Made by a program: the position numbers and the translations under genes
In this document: positions 1-8,971 of the stretch, one piece after another
Numbering within the stretch: position 1 is the first letter of the stretch
Layout of the letters: every line of letters starts with the position of its first letter
DNA from: Aggregatibacter segnis ATCC 33393
GTDB taxonomy: Bacteria; Pseudomonadota; Gammaproteobacteria; Enterobacterales; Pasteurellaceae
NCBI RefSeq assembly: GCF_000185305.1
Contig: NZ_GL622200.1
Span: 1,394,358-1,458,357 of the forward strand
DNA: 64,000 bases
Reading direction: 5' to 3'
Notes under the pieces: generated by a model
What the model saw: only the letters and a program-made list of their open reading frames with translations
Told to the model about the DNA's origin: nothing
Databases searched by the model: none

Positions 1-300
1 CGGCAGTTTTACCGATTCCAAAGTGGTGGCAAGAGCAAGCACACCGGGGTGTAAAAAGAAGGCTTCATCATCACCGATAATAATTTCATCGCTCATCACC
101 AATTCCAACTGCGCCGACACTTCTTCTTTCGGACCGCTTAAATCAATGTAAGGTGCGGAATGTTCACGGAACACACGGAAAGAATTACCCAAGCGGACAT
201 CAATAGTAGCGCCGTTAATCTTGTCATTTGACGGGCGCGGGTTAAGAGAAATCAAACCTTCGTCTAAATAACGTTCAATGTCAGTATCACACAATCTCAT
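1..300 (-). CDS. dcd: dCTP deaminase, 3' part cut by the window edge
   Basis: Deaminates dCTP to dUTP, feeding thymidylate synthesis in the cytosol. Reading the minus strand from ATG at 300 gives 100 codons beginning [15 protein letters not shown], followed by [24 protein letters not shown] in two pieces; this is the typical N-terminal half of the trimeric dUTPase-like fold of Dcd (about 195 residues in the family). The C-terminal half with the catalytic region lies outside the window. It starts only 9 bases after the udk stop codon, so udk and dcd are almost certainly co-transcribed, a pyrimidine nucleotide pair that I recall being adjacent in H. influenzae too. Identity is clear; only the end is missing. 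Confidence 0.9.
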   Translation of the reverse strand, partial: MRLCDTDIERYLDEGLISLNPRPSNDKINGATIDVRLGNSFRVFREHSAPYIDLSGPKEEVSAQLELVMSDEIIIGDDEAFFLHPGVLALATTLESVKLP

Positions 301-309
301 GATCCGTTC

Positions 310-960
310 CTATTTTTTACTTAATAGCTGCATAATTTGGGCTTTTAACATATTGATGGCAATACGATTTTTACCACCACGCGGAATCACAATATCGGCG
401 TGTTGTTTGGAAGGCTCGATAAATTGCAGGAACATCGGGCGCACGGTGGCACGATATTGATCAATGACGGATTGAAGGGTACGACCACGTTCTTCCATAT
501 CACGCTGTAAACGACGAATAAAGCAAATATCTAACGGCGTATCCACAAATACGGAAATATCTGCCAACTGGCGTACACGCTCGTCTGTGAGTAATAAAAT
601 CCCCTCTAAAATCACAATACGTTTTGGCGTGAAATGGGTCACCTCATCGGTTCGGGTATGCTCCACATAACTATACACGGGAATATCAACGGCGTTGCCG
701 GCTTTTAAGGCTTTCAAATGGGCAATGAGCAAATCACGGTCCATAGAATTTGGGTGGTCATAATTGGTTTTGACCCGTTCAGACATCTCTAAGTGGCTTT
801 GGTCTTTGTAATAACTATCTTCTGCAATAATACCGATTTCTTCACAGCCTAATTCATGACAAAGCTCTTTGTGCACCGTAGAGGCAATAGAACTTTTTCC
901 TGAAGCCGAAGCGCCTGCAATGGCGATAATAATACAAGATGATGCTTGATGCTCTGACAT
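310..960 (-). CDS. udk: Uridine/cytidine kinase
   Basis: Phosphorylates uridine and cytidine to UMP and CMP using ATP or GTP in pyrimidine salvage. The 216-residue product has a P-loop near residues 16-24 (GASASGKSS), a conserved DHPNSMD segment near residue 68 and an [12 protein letters not shown] arginine-rich lid region, all standard for bacterial Udk (about 213 residues). The start ATG at 960 is preceded by a purine-rich stretch (GAAAGGGAAACGGT on the minus strand). It is followed directly by dcd, so both serve pyrimidine nucleotides. Nothing unusual is seen. Confidence 0.95.
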   Translation of the reverse strand: MSEHQASSCIIIAIAGASASGKSSIASTVHKELCHELGCEEIGIIAEDSYYKDQSHLEMSERVKTNYDHPNSMDRDLLIAHLKALKAGNAVDIPVYSYVEHTRTDEVTHFTPKRIVILEGILLLTDERVRQLADISVFVDTPLDICFIRRLQRDMEERGRTLQSVIDQYRATVRPMFLQFIEPSKQHADIVIPRGGKNRIAINMLKAQIMQLLSKK

Positions 961-1103
961 ACCGTTTCCCTTTCTCTCATTGAGTAAATAAATTAGCGAA
1001 ATTATAAAGAAAAAAGCGTTTTTTTGACATAAATAGATCCATTTACAAACAATTTTTCTACAACTAATTTTTTACGCAACATATTCGCTCATAAAATTCT
1101 TCG

Positions 1104-1125
1104 TTTTGTGAGACTTCTCACATTA
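1104..1125 (+). promoter_or_regulatory. CRP (CRP-N type) binding site upstream of afuA
   Basis: The core TGTGA-N6-TCACA at 1107-1122 is a perfect two-fold CRP motif flanked by T-rich and A/T bases. Its centre (1114.5) lies about 30 bases upstream of a -10-like hexamer TAACAT at 1144-1149, which is the spacing of a class II CRP-activated promoter with a start near 1156. This is inference from spacing. It would place the afu importer under cAMP-CRP catabolite control. Confidence 0.75.
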
Positions 1126-1223
1126 ATTGAGGGGTATTTTATGTAACATGAAAATCTTGAAAGCACTTGCTTGAGCGCATTTCATATTACATTTTCATTT
1201 TATGAACAATAAAGAGGTACAAC

Positions 1224-2264
1224 ATGAAACTAAAATCACTTTCTCTTGCAATTTCAACCGCACTTTTAGCCGGTGGATTACTCGCATCACAAGCTGCAAC
1301 GGCAAAAGGTCGTTTAGTCGTGTATTGTAGTGCGACGAACATTTTATGTGAAACCACCACCAAGGCATTCGGTGAAAAATATGATGTCAAAACCTCCTTT
1401 ATTCGTAACGGCTCAGGCAGCACCTTTGCCAAAGTAGAAGCGGAAAAAAATAACCCGCAAGCAGACGTGTGGTTCGGCGGTACATTCGACCCACAAGCAC
1501 AAGCGGCTGAATTAGGCTTAATCGAACCTTACAAATCTAAACACATTGATGAAATCGTAGAACGTTTCCGTGATCCGGCAAAAACCAAAGGCAACTATGT
1601 ATCCGCCATTTACATGGGGATTTTAGGTTTCGGCGTGAACACAGAACGTCTGGAAAAATTAGGCATCAAAGAAGTGCCGAAATGCTGGAAAGACTTAACG
1701 GATCCACGTTTGAAAGGCGAAGTACAAATTGCTGACCCTCAAAGTGCCGGTACAGCCTATACTGCGCTTGCCACGTTCGTACAACTTTGGGGCGAAGACA
1801 AAGCCTTTGATTTCTTAAAAGCTTTACATCCAAACGTTTCCCAATACACCAAATCCGGCGTCACCCCATCCCGTAACGCGGCTCGCGGTGAAGCGGTTGT
1901 TGGTATCGGTTTCTTACACGATTACGCACTTGAAAAACGCAATGGCGCACCATTGGAACTCGTGGTGCCATGTGAAGGCACCGGCTATGAATTAGGTGGC
2001 GTGAGCATCTTAAAAGGTGCACGCAATATCGACAACGCGAAATTATTCGTGGATTGGGCGCTATCTAAAGAAGGTCAAGAATTGGCATGGAAACAAGGTG
2101 AATCTTTACAAATCTTAACTAACACAACGGCGGAACAATCTCCAACAGCATTTGATCCAAACAAATTGAACCTTATCAATTATGACTTTGAAAAATACGG
2201 CGCGGCCGAACAACGCAAAGCCTTAATTGAAAAATGGGTTCAAGACGTTAAATTAGCGAAATAA
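1224..2264 (+). CDS. afuA: ABC importer periplasmic binding protein, first copy (AfuA-like, hexose-phosphate type)
   Basis: Periplasmic substrate-binding lipid-free protein of the Afu ABC importer. AfuA was first named as an iron-binding protein, but the Actinobacillus pleuropneumoniae protein was later shown to bind hexose phosphates. The 346-residue product has a signal peptide cleaved after residue 27 (ATA/KGR) and then the FbpA-like fold (VVYCSATN, DVWFGGT, DPQSAGTAYT, GEAVVGIGFLHDYA, VPCEGTGYELGG). Counting from the mature N-terminus, the His-Asp of FLHDY are residues 205-206 and the Glu of GYELGG is 229, the positions I recall as phosphosugar ligands. The start ATG follows AAAGAGG. A second binding-protein gene follows at 2420. 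Substrate is inferred from family. Confidence 0.85.
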   Translation: MKLKSLSLAISTALLAGGLLASQAATAKGRLVVYCSATNILCETTTKAFGEKYDVKTSFIRNGSGSTFAKVEAEKNNPQADVWFGGTFDPQAQAAELGLIEPYKSKHIDEIVERFRDPAKTKGNYVSAIYMGILGFGVNTERLEKLGIKEVPKCWKDLTDPRLKGEVQIADPQSAGTAYTALATFVQLWGEDKAFDFLKALHPNVSQYTKSGVTPSRNAARGEAVVGIGFLHDYALEKRNGAPLELVVPCEGTGYELGGVSILKGARNIDNAKLFVDWALSKEGQELAWKQGESLQILTNTTAEQSPTAFDPNKLNLINYDFEKYGAAEQRKALIEKWVQDVKLAK

Positions 2265-2270
2265 CACGCT

Positions 2271-2313
2271 AAAGTGCGGTCGAAAATTCTTGTATTTTTC
2301 TCACCGCACTTTT
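2271..2313 (+). terminator. Inverted uptake-signal pair between the two afuA genes
   Basis: AAAGTGCGGT at 2271-2280 and ACCGCACTTT at 2303-2312 form a 10-base stem with a 22-base loop and a following TTTCTTA. It can act as a (partial) Rho-independent terminator reducing read-through from the first afuA into the second. Confidence 0.6.
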
Positions 2314-2419
2314 CTTATATTGATGGCTCGTGTCATTACGACGCGAGCCTATCACTATCATCAGAACGCACATCAACAAAAGTGCGTTACCTCGAAATCA
2401 AAAACACAGGAGTGTTGAA

Positions 2420-3454
2420 ATGAAACTCTCAAAAATTGCGTTAGCTCTTTCAGGCGTTGTACTCGGTGGGATGTTATTAAGTGGCAATGCTGCGGCAAAA
2501 GGTCGCTTGGTTATTTATTGCAGTGCGCAAAACACCATGTGCGAGCAAGAAGCCATGGCATTCGAGAAAAAATATGATGTAAAAACCAGTTTTATTCGTG
2601 GCGGCACGGGCACTATCTTAGCCAAAATCGATGCGGAAAAAGATAACCCTCAAGGTGACGTTTGGTATGGCGGTACAATGGATCCGCATTCCCAAGCGGG
2701 TGAAATGGGCTTGTTAGAACCGTATAAATCACCAAACCTGCCACAAATTGTTGAACAATTCCGTGATCCGGCTAAAACGAAAGGCAACTATTCCTCTGCT
2801 ATCTATCTTGGTGTGTTAGGTTTTGGTGTGAACCCTGAACGTTTACAAAAACTCAATTTGCCAATACCAAAATGTTGGAAAGATTTAGCTGATCCTATGT
2901 ATCGCAATGAAATTCAAGCGGCGGATCCGCAAAGTTCCGGTACAGGCTATACTCAATTAGCCACTTATATTCAGCTTTGGGGCGAAGAGGAAGCCTTCAA
3001 ATACTTGAAAGCGTTAAACAAAAACGTTTCGCAATATACCAAATCCGGTAACACAGCAACTCGCAATACCGCCCGTGGCGAAACAGCAATCGGCATCGGC
3101 TTTTTACACGAATATTCGTTAGAAAAAGCCAAAGGTGCTCCGGTTGAATTAGTGGTACCTTGCGAAGGTACAGGCTATGAAATTGGTGGTGTCAGCGTGA
3201 TCAAAGGCGCACGCAATCTTGAAAATGCCAAACTTTTCGTGGATTGGGCACTATCTAAAGAAGCGCAAGAATTAACATGGCAAAAAGGCGAAGCCTATTC
3301 CATTTTAACCAATACCACGGCACAACAATCGCCTTATGCGTTAGATTTTAAATCCGTTAACCTGATTAACTATGATTTTGACAAATACGGCGCCACCGAT
3401 TTACGTAAACGCCTCATCACCAAATGGGTCGATGATGTCAAATTAGCCAAATAA
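2420..3454 (+). CDS. afuA: ABC importer periplasmic binding protein, second copy (AfuA-like paralogue)
   Basis: A tandem paralogue of the preceding binding protein, 344 residues. I chose ATG at 2420 because it has GGAGTGTTGAA upstream and starts a proper signal peptide (MKLSKIALALSGVVLGGMLL, cleavage after AAA/KGR at 26); an in-frame upstream extension to 2330 would put non-signal sequence in front. The whole fold is shared (VIYCSAQN, DVWYGGT, ADPQSSGTGYT, IGIGFLHEYS, VPCEGTGYEIGG). The pocket Asp of the first copy is Glu here (FLHEY), while the His and the later Glu are kept, so ligand preference may differ. It would deliver substrate to the shared AfuB/AfuC. Identity of the family is firm; the substrate is not. 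Confidence 0.85.
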   Translation: MKLSKIALALSGVVLGGMLLSGNAAAKGRLVIYCSAQNTMCEQEAMAFEKKYDVKTSFIRGGTGTILAKIDAEKDNPQGDVWYGGTMDPHSQAGEMGLLEPYKSPNLPQIVEQFRDPAKTKGNYSSAIYLGVLGFGVNPERLQKLNLPIPKCWKDLADPMYRNEIQAADPQSSGTGYTQLATYIQLWGEEEAFKYLKALNKNVSQYTKSGNTATRNTARGETAIGIGFLHEYSLEKAKGAPVELVVPCEGTGYEIGGVSVIKGARNLENAKLFVDWALSKEAQELTWQKGEAYSILTNTTAQQSPYALDFKSVNLINYDFDKYGATDLRKRLITKWVDDVKLAK

Positions 3455-3470
3455 CCATAGTGAAATTAAA

Positions 3471-3500
3471 GAAGCAATGCGCTGTTGCATTGCTTCACTT
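3471..3500 (+). terminator. Strong hairpin between second afuA and afuB
   Basis: GAAGCAATGC (3471-3480) pairs perfectly with GCATTGCTTC (3487-3496) across a 6-base loop, followed by ACTTTTC. A stable stem between a binding-protein gene and the permease gene usually lowers permease expression or protects the upstream mRNA; this role is inferred. Confidence 0.65.
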
Positions 3501-3520
3501 TTCTACTAATGCGAGGTTGT

Positions 3521-5578
3521 ATGAACGCAAATAAACTTCCAATAACACATTCTGCTCATTTTTGGATCATTTTATCCTTAATTGCATACTTGGTTTTACC
3601 TTCCCACGCTCTAGATTACGGCTTGTTCGACAGTACTGCCGACGAATTCTATGATGCCATGGGTTGGTCGTCTTTTAACATTACCGCCTTTTGGTTCTTG
3701 CCGGTAATTTTATACGGTTTATTGCCGTGGCTAAAATTACCAACCAATACGCAAGCCAAAGCGGAACTTTACTTATTAGCACTTGCTACGCTGTTTACTT
3801 TTATCAGCGCCAGCGTGCTGAAAATCAGCATGGGCTATTCGGTAATCGTTTTACTCATTGGTTTCACCGCACTTGCTACGCTCTCTTTTGCTAAGTTAAA
3901 GGTCATGCAAGGCGACAAATTTATTATCGCCTCCTTGCTTTGCATTATTTTGCTGATTTTCTTCTTCATCGTTTACCCAACATTGGCGATTTTTGTCTCC
4001 ATGTTCTACGACGGGGACACCTTTGCACCACAACAAGTGATGCGTATTTTGACGCAAAGCTACATTGTGCGCGTCATCAGTAACTCCTTGTTTTTATCCG
4101 GCTTCGTGGGTATCGTTTCTACGGTGTTCGGTTTAGCCTTTGCTCTTTACACGACCCGTATCGCACGCCGAACTGCATTTATCGGTAAAATCTTCTCTAT
4201 TTTGCCGATTGTTACGCCACCGTTTGTCGTCGGGTTAGGGGTTACCTTAATGCTGGGTCGCTCCGGTTATGTGACCGAGTTTTTATCCACCAATTTCGGT
4301 TTTACCAATCACAACTGGTTATACGGTTTTAACGGTATCGCCATTGCACAGATTTTGGCATTTGCGCCAATTTCCTTCATGATTTTAGATGGCGCATTAA
4401 AATCCGTGCATCCGTCTATTGAAGAAGCGTCTTACACGTTGCGTGCTAACCGTTATCAAACCTTCTATAACATCATTTTCCCGTTACTGCGCCCGGCCTT
4501 GGCTAACTCGTTCCTCATCGTGTTCATCCAATCGCTCGCAGACTTTAGTAACCCGTTGGTGTTGGGTGGTAGCTTCGACGTTATTGCAACGCAAATTTAC
4601 TTCTACATTGCCGGTTCACAATTAGATTACGCCTCCGCCAGTACCCTTGGCTCCATGTTGTTAATCTTCTCCTTGGCGATTTTTATCATTCAATATTTAT
4701 GGATTGGTAACCGCTCTTATGTGACCGTTTCCGGTAAATCTTATCGCGGCGATGTACAAGAACTCCCTGCCGGCTTGAAATACACGATTATTTTCATGCT
4801 CGGCTCTTGGGTTATCTTCAACTTGTCACTTTACGGCAGTATTTTCTACGGAAGCTTCACCGTCAACTGGGGTGTGGACTATACCTTAACCTTGAAGAAC
4901 TACGCCATGCTGTTCGGACAAGGATTAAGTGACGGCGCGTGGCCTTCCTTAATTAATACCTTAATTTACGCCGGTATCGCCGCCCCACTCACTGCTATTT
5001 TTGGTTTATTAATTGCCTATATCGTAGTGCGTAAAGACTTCCAAGGGAAAAAATCCCTTGAGTTCTTAACCATGCTTTGTTTTGCCGTACCGGGCACCGT
5101 GGCGGGGGTCTCTTACATTCTTGCCTTTAACAATGCGCCAATGTACATCACCGGCACCAGTATTATCGTGGTGATTTCCATGGTGATGCGTGATTTGCCA
5201 ATTGGTATGCGTGCGGCGATTGCAGGCTTGGGACAATTAGATAAATCGCTGGACGAAGCCTCCCTTTCTCTGAAAGGTAGCTCATGGAAAACCCTGTGGT
5301 ATATCGTGTTACCATTATTAAAACCGGCCTTGCTTTCTGCACTTGTCACCAGTTTCGTGCGTGCCATGACAACAGTAAGTGCAATCATCTTCTTGGTGAC
5401 TGCGGATACCCGTGTAGCAACCGCATACATCCTAAACCGTGTCGAAGACGGTGAGTATGGGATTGCCATTGCATACGGTTCTATCTTAATCGTGGTGATG
5501 ATGGCGATTATTTTATTCTTCGACTGGATTGTCGGTGACACCCGCATTTCCCGTTCCAAAGCGAAAAAAATGAATTAA
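3521..5578 (+). CDS. afuB: ABC importer permease, fused double-domain (AfuB)
   Basis: Inner-membrane permease of the Afu importer. With ATG at 3521 (GAGG four bases upstream) it has 685 residues, about twice a single ABC permease domain, and carries two coupling motifs: EEASYTLRANRYQTFYNIIF near residue 300 and DEASLSLKGSSWKTLWYIVL near residue 577, each followed by PLL(R/K)PAL. An N-terminal block of several extra membrane segments precedes the first domain. This fused architecture is that of AfuB/FbpB-type transporters. An upstream TTG (3485) lies in the hairpin and is unlikely. The gene lies between the binding-protein genes and afuC, 16 bases before the latter. Confidence 0.88.
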   Translation: MNANKLPITHSAHFWIILSLIAYLVLPSHALDYGLFDSTADEFYDAMGWSSFNITAFWFLPVILYGLLPWLKLPTNTQAKAELYLLALATLFTFISASVLKISMGYSVIVLLIGFTALATLSFAKLKVMQGDKFIIASLLCIILLIFFFIVYPTLAIFVSMFYDGDTFAPQQVMRILTQSYIVRVISNSLFLSGFVGIVSTVFGLAFALYTTRIARRTAFIGKIFSILPIVTPPFVVGLGVTLMLGRSGYVTEFLSTNFGFTNHNWLYGFNGIAIAQILAFAPISFMILDGALKSVHPSIEEASYTLRANRYQTFYNIIFPLLRPALANSFLIVFIQSLADFSNPLVLGGSFDVIATQIYFYIAGSQLDYASASTLGSMLLIFSLAIFIIQYLWIGNRSYVTVSGKSYRGDVQELPAGLKYTIIFMLGSWVIFNLSLYGSIFYGSFTVNWGVDYTLTLKNYAMLFGQGLSDGAWPSLINTLIYAGIAAPLTAIFGLLIAYIVVRKDFQGKKSLEFLTMLCFAVPGTVAGVSYILAFNNAPMYITGTSIIVVISMVMRDLPIGMRAAIAGLGQLDKSLDEASLSLKGSSWKTLWYIVLPLLKPALLSALVTSFVRAMTTVSAIIFLVTADTRVATAYILNRVEDGEYGIAIAYGSILIVVMMAIILFFDWIVGDTRISRSKAKKMN

Positions 5579-5594
5579 GTTGTAGGTAAAAAAT

Positions 5595-6641
5595 ATGAGT
5601 AATGATTTCTTGGTATTAAAAAATGTCACAAAAGCCTTTGGCAAATCTGTGGTAATTGATGATTTGGATTTAACCATTAAACGCGGCACCATGGTGACGT
5701 TGCTTGGTCCATCCGGTTGCGGTAAAACAACCATTTTGCGTTTAGTTGCCGGTCTTGAAAACCCAACCTCCGGACAAATTTTCATTGACGGAGAAGACGT
5801 GACCAAATCGTCTATTCAAAACCGTGATATTTGTATCGTGTTCCAATCCTACGCGTTATTCCCGCACATGAGTATCGGTGATAACGTCGGCTACGGCTTA
5901 CGCATGCAAAACGTGAGCAAGGAAGAGCGTAAACAGCGCGTTAAAGAAGCCTTGGAATTGGTGGATTTGGCCGGGTTTGAAGATCGTTATGTGGATCAAA
6001 TCTCCGGTGGTCAACAACAACGTGTGGCGCTTGCTCGTGCGCTTGTTCTCAAACCGAAAGTGTTACTGTTCGATGAACCGTTAAGTAACCTCGATGCTAA
6101 CTTACGTCGTGCGATGCGGGAAAAAATCCGTGAATTACAACAAAGCCTAGGCATCACGTCTCTATACGTGACCCACGACCAAACAGAAGCCTTTGCGGTA
6201 TCTGATGAAGTTATCGTGATGAATAAAGGGAAAATCATGCAAAAAGCACCGGCGAAAGATCTGTATCAACGCCCGAACTCCTTATTCTTGGCTAACTTCA
6301 TGGGCGAATCCAGTATTTTCCCGGCGAAATTGCAAGGAAATACCGTTAACATTCATGGCTATGAACTTGCCTTAAACAATGCAGCCCAATTCAATTTACC
6401 GGACGGTGATTGTTTGGCAGGCGTTCGCCCGGAAGCCGTTTATCTGCATGAAACCGGCACAGAAGCGCAACGTTGCACAATTAAAAGTGCGGTGTACATG
6501 GGTAACCATTGGGAAGTTGTGGCGGTATGGCATGGTCAAGATTTGTTGATTAACTGCCGCCCGGAACAGTTCAACCCGGCATCGCAAGAAGCCTATGTAC
6601 ATCTTTCCGAGCAAGGCGTTTTCCTGTTAAAAAACCAATAA
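5595..6641 (+). CDS. afuC: ABC importer ATP-binding protein (AfuC)
   Basis: Cytoplasmic ATPase that powers the Afu importer. The 348-residue protein has Walker [10 protein letters not shown] at 38-46, a Q-loop ([10 protein letters not shown]), the signature SGGQQQR near 137, Walker B VLLFDEP near 156, a switch histidine (VTHDQTEA) and a C-terminal TOBE-type domain of about 100 residues (FMGESSIF onward). This is the layout of importers for sugars, polyamines or ferric ions. It lies 16 bases after afuB and ends the operon at an inverted uptake-signal terminator. Confidence 0.9.
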   Translation: MSNDFLVLKNVTKAFGKSVVIDDLDLTIKRGTMVTLLGPSGCGKTTILRLVAGLENPTSGQIFIDGEDVTKSSIQNRDICIVFQSYALFPHMSIGDNVGYGLRMQNVSKEERKQRVKEALELVDLAGFEDRYVDQISGGQQQRVALARALVLKPKVLLFDEPLSNLDANLRRAMREKIRELQQSLGITSLYVTHDQTEAFAVSDEVIVMNKGKIMQKAPAKDLYQRPNSLFLANFMGESSIFPAKLQGNTVNIHGYELALNNAAQFNLPDGDCLAGVRPEAVYLHETGTEAQRCTIKSAVYMGNHWEVVAVWHGQDLLINCRPEQFNPASQEAYVHLSEQGVFLLKNQ

Positions 6642-6664
6642 AAATCAAAAATAATTAAAATTTT

Positions 6665-6704
6665 AACCGCACTTTATATTCAAGAGAGTAAAGTGCGGTT
6701 ATTA
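6665..6704 (+). terminator. Terminator of the afu operon (inverted uptake signals)
   Basis: AACCGCACTTTA at 6665-6676 and TAAAGTGCGGTT at 6689-6700 form a 12-base stem with a 12-base loop, followed by ATTATTT. It closes the afu operon. Confidence 0.75.
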
Positions 6705-6774
6705 TTTACGGCATTTTTAACGTTGGCGTTCCGTATCGTCATCGAAACAACCTTAACCTAAGCTTGAGAATCAC

Positions 6775-8793
6775 ATGAGTAAAAAAAGAAAAGCCACTTT
6801 AACCCTTGCTGCCATGATTATTACACTTGGTGGGGGCGCGCAGTTTTATACCAATCAGCAAGTGGATCAGGTTTTACAAAAATTCCCTTATTCTTTAGAT
6901 AATCAACTCAGCCTCAATGTGACGGAAAGTGCCAAGAACTTTTTCAGTCGTGAGCTTACCTTTAGTTTAGAAAATAATGATGGTCAAAAAACCAATATTA
7001 TTTCTACCAAACTGACGGCATTGCCTTTTTTCATTACGGCAGAATCGAAACTTTCCGAACAATTGGTGCGTCAATTAAACAAAGATCTCAATATCACCAT
7101 TGATAAAAACACCATTAACAGCAAATTTTCACCGGTTGGCGATTATCTGCAATCAAACATACTTACCGACTTCCGTGATTTTACGAACAAAACGCAAGCG
7201 CTTTCAGTCAGTCTAGACTTTAATGCAGGCACAAAAAACGTAGCGCTTAATGCCAACTTAAGCGGCTTTAACTATGATAAAAACAGCAAATTAGAACAAA
7301 TTGGTGCCCAGATTAAATTTGTGCCTGTTGGTGAAAACCAATACGACATTTCAACCCTTGAACTCAATGCTAAAAACGCCGAATGGGATTTGTTAAATGG
7401 CGAAAACACCAAAATCCAACTGAAAAATACCCGTTATCAATTCGGTGTCACAAAATCGGCTGATACAGACTTGCGCGATCTTTCCACCCAATTGAGTAGC
7501 GACACCTTACGCATTGCCAACAAAGAACGTACGACAGAAGAAAGCCAAACCGTGATTAACGGCATAACGCTGAATCTACAACAGCACGGTGTAACAAGTG
7601 CGGTGGATTTTGCCAATGAATTTAAGAAACAGCTAAACGGTGAGCAAAACATTAAACATGTAGCCAATTTTTTATCCGCCGTCCTCACGCAAAATCACAC
7701 ATTTAACGGAACCCTTTCCGTCAAATCCGTGGATGCGCCTAAAAATCAAAAGCCTTACTTTAATTTAAATGAGGCAAAACTCAATTTAACGATGGCAAAT
7801 GCAGATCTCACTAAAGCCAATCTGGCTTTGCAATTAAATGTTGCCGACATCAAACAGACGCCGGAAGATCAAAACAAACAATGGGAAGCCAAAGGAGCTC
7901 AAATCGTCTATCAACTTGATGGCTATAACTTGGAAAACAAATTGGCATTTATTCCGCTCTATTTAGATGCCCTCTCCATCAAAAATGCCCCCAAAGAAGA
8001 TAACAAGACCTTATTAAAGCTGAAGAAACAATGGGCAAACACAATGGCTGGAAGCAGCAATGCAGAAATCTCATTACAAGCATTTAATTACCAAAATGTC
8101 TCCTTGGAAACATTAGCGTTAAAACATCAAGGCTCAGAGGAAAACAACCAATATCGTGGAAATTCCACGCTTTCACTAAAAAAACTGGCGTTGTCTGAAG
8201 CACAAGCGCAAATGGAAGATCTTGCGTTCAATCTACCGCTCACCGTGAATAATGTTGCTCAATTTGCAGAAAATCAGTTTTGCTTTGGGTTGACTGCATC
8301 ATTGTGTTCAGCTTATTTCACACCGGAAACCACACAAAAACTCCTTGGAAATCAATGGAAAGCCCTAGACTTAGCCAGTGATAACACAACCCTCACCTTC
8401 AATTTAAATACCTATCCAACCACAAAAGCCTATCCGGTGAGTATTCATCTTAAAGGCGCTTTAAAAACAACTAAAGATAAACAGTCCATCGCAGACATGT
8501 TCATCGAAAATATGCAAAGCACAACCAATATTGTTCTAAACAAAGGCCTCGCGGAGACTTCTGATGAAGAAAGTTTAAAAATCAAAAGAGCCTCACCATT
8601 TTGGCAAGCCTTATTGGCTGAGCTTAAACCGGAAGAACGACTATTTCCGATATTTATCGAAGAAGGCGATAACTATGTTCTGACATTAGAAAGGGACAAT
8701 AACCGTTTTCTAATTAACGGAAAAACCGTAGAAGAACTTCTGAAGCAACACGAACTAATGATGGATTCTTCTCAGTCAGAAAGTAACGACTAA
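6775..8793 (+). CDS. DUF945 (YdgA-like) envelope protein
   Basis: A 672-residue protein with an N-terminal signal anchor (residues 7-22, lysine-rich start MSKKRKATLTLAAMIITLG) and a long hydrophilic beta-rich body. The opening after the anchor (YTNQQVDQVLQKFPYSL, then LSLNVTESAKNFFSRELTF) resembles the start of YdgA/DUF945 proteins, which are periplasmic or inner-membrane anchored and of unknown function. Length is somewhat above the E. coli homologue (about 500). It is a single-gene unit between two terminators. There are two cysteines near residue 502 (FCFGLTASLC) that could form a disulfide. Function is unknown; the family assignment is by memory of pattern only. Confidence 0.6.
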   Translation: MSKKRKATLTLAAMIITLGGGAQFYTNQQVDQVLQKFPYSLDNQLSLNVTESAKNFFSRELTFSLENNDGQKTNIISTKLTALPFFITAESKLSEQLVRQLNKDLNITIDKNTINSKFSPVGDYLQSNILTDFRDFTNKTQALSVSLDFNAGTKNVALNANLSGFNYDKNSKLEQIGAQIKFVPVGENQYDISTLELNAKNAEWDLLNGENTKIQLKNTRYQFGVTKSADTDLRDLSTQLSSDTLRIANKERTTEESQTVINGITLNLQQHGVTSAVDFANEFKKQLNGEQNIKHVANFLSAVLTQNHTFNGTLSVKSVDAPKNQKPYFNLNEAKLNLTMANADLTKANLALQLNVADIKQTPEDQNKQWEAKGAQIVYQLDGYNLENKLAFIPLYLDALSIKNAPKEDNKTLLKLKKQWANTMAGSSNAEISLQAFNYQNVSLETLALKHQGSEENNQYRGNSTLSLKKLALSEAQAQMEDLAFNLPLTVNNVAQFAENQFCFGLTASLCSAYFTPETTQKLLGNQWKALDLASDNTTLTFNLNTYPTTKAYPVSIHLKGALKTTKDKQSIADMFIENMQSTTNIVLNKGLAETSDEESLKIKRASPFWQALLAELKPEERLFPIFIEEGDNYVLTLERDNNRFLINGKTVEELLKQHELMMDSSQSESND

Positions 8794-8806
8794 ATACCCT
8801 CACAAG

Positions 8807-8832
8807 AAAGTGGGCTATATGCCCACTTTTTT
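8807..8832 (+). terminator. Rho-independent terminator
   Basis: AAAGTGGGC (8807-8815), loop TATAT, GCCCACTTT (8821-8829) then T residues. It ends the DUF945 gene. Confidence 0.85.
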
Positions 8833-8880
8833 CATTCGGTTTCGACTAAAAAACATTTTATTTTTCCACCGCACTTATCC

Positions 8881-8908
8881 TTTACAAAAAGCAAAATCGG
8901 CCTAAAAT
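8881..8908 (+). promoter_or_regulatory. Putative sigma-70 promoter of trhP
   Basis: TTTACA at 8881 and TAAAAT at 8903, separated by 16 bases, lie 64 bases before the trhP start codon. Confidence 0.45.
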
Positions 8909-8971
8909 ACCCGTCTTTACGATTTGCCTTGTGCAAATTCCTGACTTGACATCAGACCATAAGAGACAACT

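Noticed and set aside
1000..1223. A possible Fur box before afuA, expected if it were an iron transporter
   Set aside because: No stretch close to GATAATGATAATCATTATC was found; a CRP site was found instead.
2330..2419. Longer start for the second afuA
   Set aside because: It would place 30 non-signal residues before a good signal peptide and skips the ribosome site at 2410.
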